Below are positions 22,910 through 25,677 of a stretch of 25,677 nucleotides of DNA, piece by piece. The position numbers and the translations under genes are program-made. The notes beneath the pieces were generated by a model. The model worked only from the letters and a program-made list of their open reading frames with translations, did not search any database and was not told where the DNA came from. The DNA lies in assembly GCF_031581065.1 (NCBI RefSeq), contig NZ_JAVLBN010000031.1, positions 1 to 25,677 of the forward strand, given 5' to 3'. Source of the stretch: Salibacter sp031581065. Its GTDB lineage: Bacteria; Bacteroidota; Bacteroidia; Flavobacteriales_G; Salibacteraceae. Each line of letters starts with the position of its first letter. Within the stretch, counting starts at the first letter, position 1.

Positions 22910-24976
22910 CTATTTATCGTCATCGCCTTTTTCCATTTTATTTTTCAAATCACTCAATGCATCGAGATCACCAAGAGTGGTTCTTTCTCCTTTGTCATTA
23001 TGAGACTTGATTTGCTGGCGAGTAGCTTTCTTAGCAGCAGGCTTCTTCTTGGCTCCACCTCCACCACTAGCTTTACTCTCATCAACATCATCGTGAAGTT
23101 TACCATGTGAAATGATAATTTTCTTCGCTTCTTTGTTGAATTCCAGAATTTCGAAATCCAAAGTATCATCGATGTTGACTTTGCCACCGTCTTCTTTATT
23201 AGCGTGACGTGTTGGGCAGAATCCTTCAACTCCGTAAGGAAGTGAAACGATGAAACCTTTGTCATTCTTAGAAATCACTGTACCCTGGTGAACTGATCCT
23301 TCAGTGAAGACAGTTTCAAATACATCCCATGGGTTTTCTTCGAGTTGTTTGTGACCGAGTGATAGCCTGCGGTTGTCCTTATCGATTTCGAGAACAACTA
23401 CTTCTAGCTCGTCACCAACTTTACAGAATTCCGTTGGGTGATTGATTTTCTTGCTCCATGAAAGGTCAGAGATGTGTACCAATCCATCAATACCTTCTTC
23501 GAGTTCAACGAACACGCCAAAGTTTGAAAGGTTGGTAACTTTACCTTTATGCTTGGATTCAACCGGGTATTTTTCTTCGATATTTTCCCATGGATCTGGA
23601 GTGAGTCTGCGAGTTGAAAGCGACATCTTGCGCTCTTCGCGGTCGAGTGTCATGATAACTGCTTCCACTTCGTCACCAACTTTAAAGAAGTCTTGCGCAG
23701 TGCGCAGGTGTTGTGACCAGCTCATTTCAGAAACGTGGATAAGACCTTCAACACCTGGTTGTATTTCAACGAAAGCACCGTAATCAGCAAGTACTACAAC
23801 TTTACCTTTTACTTTATCGCCTACATTGAGATCTTCACTAAGGTTGTCCCATGGGTGAGACTGAAGTTGTTTTAGACCAAGAGCAATGCGTTTCTTCGAA
23901 TCGTCAAAGTCAAGGATAACAACATTGAGTTTTTGATCGAGTTCCACAACTTCCTCAGGATGGTTGATACGACCCCATGAAAGATCTGTAATGTGGATAA
24001 GACCATCAACTCCACCAAGGTCGATAAACACACCGTAAGAAGTGATGTTTTTCACAGTACCTTCAAGTACCTGACCTTTTTCGAGTTTCGTCATGATCTC
24101 AGCTTTTTGCTGCTCTAGCTCAGCTTCAATCAATGCTTTGTGTGATACAACAACGTTTTTGAATTCGTGGTTGATTTTCACAACCTTGAAGTCCATTGTC
24201 TTGTTCACAAACTGGTCGTAGTCGCGAATTGGTTTCACGTCAATTTGAGAACCGGGAAGGAAGGCTTCCAGTCCAAATACGTCAGCGATAAGACCACCTT
24301 TAGTACGACATTTAACGTATCCTTTGATGATTTCATCGTTTTCTTTCGCTTTGTTAACTTTCTCCCATGCGCTAAGTGTACGCGCTTTTTTATGAGAAAG
24401 AACGAGCTGACCTTCTTTGTCTTCAAGACTTTCAACGTAAACATCTACTTTGTCACCAACCTTTAGATCAGGATTGTAACGGAATTCAGATGTTTGAACA
24501 ATTCCTTCAGATTTGTAACCGATGTTGATTACAGCTTCTTTTTTACCGAGTGAAACGATTGTACCATCAACAACTTCGTGTTCTGCGATAGAAGTAAGCG
24601 TTTTGCTGTACTCTTCATCCATCTCAGTCACTTCGTCTTCAGAGTAAATCTCTTTTTGCTTTCCGAGTTTGCTCCAGTCGAAATCGTCTAATGGTTCAAC
24701 CTTATCATAATCAACCGGCTCACTGTCAGATCCAGAAGCTTTAGCGTTGCCGCCTTTGTCTTCGGGCTCTGATTTTTCCGTTTCAGCATCTACGTCAACC
24801 TTTTCAGCTTTTTTCGCTTCGGTTTTTGTTTCAGCCTTTGGCTCAGATTTTTCAGTTGATTTTTCCTCAGCTTTAGAATCAGCTTTGGTTTCAGGAGTTT
24901 TAGAAGCAGACTCCTGTGCTGCTTCGTTTTTTGCTGCTTCTTTGCTTTCAGCAGCTTCTTTTTTCTCTTCTGCCAT
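22910..24976 (-). CDS. rpsA: Small ribosomal subunit protein S1
   Basis: Binds mRNA on the 30S subunit and helps initiate translation, which matters in Bacteroidota where Shine-Dalgarno pairing is weak. From the ATG at 24976 (MAEEKKEAAESK) the protein has 688 residues. About 110 residues of low-complexity Lys/Glu/Ala/Ser come first, then six S1 repeats: the clearest are GTVKNITSYGVFIDLGGVDGLIH, GKVVVLADYGAFVEI and GKVTNLSNFGVFVELEEGIDGLVHISD. The tail is basic with Gly and Lys (GGGGAKKKPAAKKA) and then acidic. The N-terminal extension is longer than in E. coli S1. An upstream frame extension of 22 codons is rejected because it lies in the leader hairpin region. No motif copy occurs in 2 kb. 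Confidence 0.95.
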   Translation of the reverse strand: MAEEKKEAAESKEAAKNEAAQESASKTPETKADSKAEEKSTEKSEPKAETKTEAKKAEKVDVDAETEKSEPEDKGGNAKASGSDSEPVDYDKVEPLDDFDWSKLGKQKEIYSEDEVTEMDEEYSKTLTSIAEHEVVDGTIVSLGKKEAVINIGYKSEGIVQTSEFRYNPDLKVGDKVDVYVESLEDKEGQLVLSHKKARTLSAWEKVNKAKENDEIIKGYVKCRTKGGLIADVFGLEAFLPGSQIDVKPIRDYDQFVNKTMDFKVVKINHEFKNVVVSHKALIEAELEQQKAEIMTKLEKGQVLEGTVKNITSYGVFIDLGGVDGLIHITDLSWGRINHPEEVVELDQKLNVVILDFDDSKKRIALGLKQLQSHPWDNLSEDLNVGDKVKGKVVVLADYGAFVEIQPGVEGLIHVSEMSWSQHLRTAQDFFKVGDEVEAVIMTLDREERKMSLSTRRLTPDPWENIEEKYPVESKHKGKVTNLSNFGVFVELEEGIDGLVHISDLSWSKKINHPTEFCKVGDELEVVVLEIDKDNRRLSLGHKQLEENPWDVFETVFTEGSVHQGTVISKNDKGFIVSLPYGVEGFCPTRHANKEDGGKVNIDDTLDFEILEFNKEAKKIIISHGKLHDDVDESKASGGGGAKKKPAAKKATRQQIKSHNDKGERTTLGDLDALSDLKNKMEKGDDDK

Positions 24977-25049
24977 GAATGGCCTCGATTTGTATTGCAG
25001 TTGCGGTATCTGCAAGTAATTTAACTTCAGCTGTTTCCGCATTAAACAG

Positions 25050-25073
25050 CCCCTTCCTTTTGGAAAGGAGGCG
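25050..25073 (-). promoter_or_regulatory. Hairpin in the rpsA 5' leader
   Basis: Near the start of the predicted rpsA transcript, GCCTCCTTTCC can fold back on GGAAGGGGC around an AAAA loop with two bulged bases. The start codon is about 75 bases downstream. In E. coli rpsA is autoregulated through leader hairpins; a similar role here is inference only. Confidence 0.4.
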
Positions 25074-25103
25074 CAAAATTAGTGATTATTTATCCGGTTG
25101 CAA
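25074..25103 (-). promoter_or_regulatory. rpsA promoter (TTG-N19-TAATTTTG)
   Basis: On the minus strand TTG (25103-25101) is followed by exactly 19 bases and TAATTTTG (25081-25074), a full match to the major Bacteroidota promoter. The transcript would begin near 25067 and have a leader of about 90 bases. Confidence 0.8.
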
Positions 25104-25229
25104 AATAAGTTACTGAGAATTAATGCTATCAGGCTATGTGTTTTTTCCATTTATGAAAGTTTTTTGGATCAGAACCGAAAGGTTTGAGGTCAAGCTGGAG
25201 GCACAGACCGCAAGCGTCAGATGCTGAAA

Positions 25230-25328
25230 GTGCTGACCGAAAGCGTCAGTAGTGAAGGTCGAGGTCGAGGCCTAGGTCAAGAACGTTCTAATCTTGTTTT
25301 TGGGATTATTGAATGTTTAAGTTATTAG
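25230..25328. repeat. 99-base direct repeat, copy A
   Basis: Begins GTGCTGACCGAAAGCGTCAG and matches copy B at 25359-25457 at about 89 of 99 positions with no gaps. It includes the palindrome AGAACGTTCT. A partial third start (GACCGCAAGCGTCAG) lies just upstream at 25206-25220. Confidence 0.85.
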
Positions 25329-25358
25329 GGGCCTCATTCCTTGCGTCACGAGCTTATA

Positions 25359-25457
25359 GTGCTGACCGCAAGCGTCAGTAGTCAAGGCTGAGGTCAAGGC
25401 CTAGGTCAAGAACGTTCTAATCTTGCTTTTGGGGTTAATGAATGTTTAAGTTGTTAA
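25359..25457. repeat. 99-base direct repeat, copy B
   Basis: Starts 129 bases after copy A; about 30 unrelated bases separate the copies. The core AGGCCTAGGTCAAGAACGTT and what follows it are the best conserved part. No reading frame is kept between the copies. Confidence 0.85.
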
Positions 25458-25475
25458 AGGAGCTTAGTGTCGTGT

Positions 25476-25508
25476 AGACCTGACAGGTTTTGGAAACCTG
25501 TCAGGTCT
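25476..25508. repeat. Perfect 15-pair REP-like palindrome
   Basis: AGACCTGACAGGTTT (25476-25490) and AAACCTGTCAGGTCT (25494-25508) are perfect inverted repeats around TGG. I recall near-identical palindromes scattered in many Bacteroidota genomes, so this is probably a known dispersed repeat. No T-run follows, so termination is uncertain. Confidence 0.85.
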
Positions 25509-25522
25509 TGGGGACAAAAGAT

Positions 25523-25664
25523 AAGGGGGTGTATCAATACCGAAAAATCTATCATTTTTCGGTATTAAAAGGCTATTCGTTAAAAGTTATATTGCTGATT
25601 TAAGTAGCTTAACATAACAATAACCTGAATTTTGAATTTTATAACGTCTTTAGATACCCCCCCG
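25523..25664. repeat. Structured repeat element, copy 2
   Basis: Matches copy 1 (14676-14816) in its left 50 or so bases and in its right tip. The ends pair less well: GGGGGTGTATC against GATACCCCCCC with one mismatch. The internal hairpin AATACCGAAAAAT (25536-25548) with ATTTTTCGGTATT (25554-25566) has 13 pairs and a 5-base loop. The middle of the element differs from copy 1 but can also form inner stems (CGTTAAAA with TTTTATAACG, one bulge). Confidence 0.78.
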
Positions 25665-25677
25665 AATTCACATAACT

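Larger units (their letters stand above)
25104..25677. other. Gene-free region with clustered small repeats
   Basis: No reading frame with coding character is present from the rpsA promoter to the window edge. The stretch holds a 99-base direct repeat, a perfect 15-pair palindrome and copy 2 of the structured element, all within 440 bases. Confidence 0.7.

Noticed and set aside
24747..25019. Plus-strand open frame opposite the rpsA N-terminus, rich in Ser, Ala and Phe
   Set aside because: It is the mirror of the Lys/Glu/Ala low-complexity region of S1 and shows no independent coding features.
7784..25176. One-mismatch versions of GGTCAGANCC (7784, 15131, 17027, 19654, 22735, 24724, 25167)
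   Set aside because: About seven are seen and about five are expected by chance, so they are not counted as motif copies; they serve as the background control.
25233..25378. CTGACC in the 25 kb repeats as further copies of the repeated 10-mer
   Set aside because: The flanks (GTGCTGACCGNAAG) lack the GGN upstream of TCTGACC; they belong to the 99-base repeat instead.
25230..25457. Direct repeats read as a CRISPR array
   Set aside because: Units are 99 bases with only about 30 bases between two copies, they are imperfect and there are no cas genes.

Overview
The window is a stretch of a Bacteroidota chromosome, most likely from the Flavobacteriia (Flavobacteriales-like). The evidence is a secreted metallopeptidase ending in a type IX secretion (T9SS) sorting tail, a GldI-like lipoprotein FKBP beside a DHH phosphoesterase, a Bacteroidota-type promoter (TTG, 19 bases, TAnnTTTG) in front of rpsA, weak or absent Shine-Dalgarno sequences, and many lipoproteins. 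Nearly all genes are housekeeping genes in tight, overlapping operons. I see no phage, complete insertion sequence, CRISPR array, tRNA or rRNA.

Layout. 1-350: start of an unknown secreted protein, cut by the window edge. 770-5105 (minus): prmC, ligA, a conserved hypothetical gene and dapA, with overlaps or a 4-base gap. 5258-6210 (minus): an unknown secreted protein and an unknown lipoprotein whose coding ends overlap. 6700-12363 (plus): ribD, a TPR membrane protein, a DMT-type transporter, a YigZ/IMPACT protein and the T9SS-exported peptidase, each overlapping the next. 12360-12764 (minus): a thioesterase converging on the peptidase. 13214-15994 (plus): dnaA, a low-molecular-weight tyrosine phosphatase and an RsmI-like methyltransferase. 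15978-19208 (minus): nrnA-like DHH phosphoesterase, a GldI-like FKBP lipoprotein, and two more FKBP lipoproteins. 19303-20745 (plus): ndk and an exported endonuclease/exonuclease/phosphatase. 20787-24976 (minus): 1-Cys peroxiredoxin, a pirin with a Tat signal, and ribosomal protein S1. 25082-25677: gene-free and packed with small repeats.

Two things go beyond routine annotation. First, the 10-mer GGTCAGANCC (either strand) occurs 15 times exactly, where roughly 0.1-0.2 is expected by chance. One-mismatch neighbours stay near background. The copies lie in many unrelated genes and use all five reading frames that avoid an in-frame stop. One copy builds a transcription terminator and two form a hairpin inside a gene. 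This is how DNA uptake sequences behave in Neisseriaceae and Pasteurellaceae; I know of no such sequence described for Bacteroidota. Second, a roughly 140-base element with inverted ends and an internal hairpin occurs twice (14676-14816 and 25523-25664). Its hairpin arms differ by compensating base changes, so the fold appears to be maintained.
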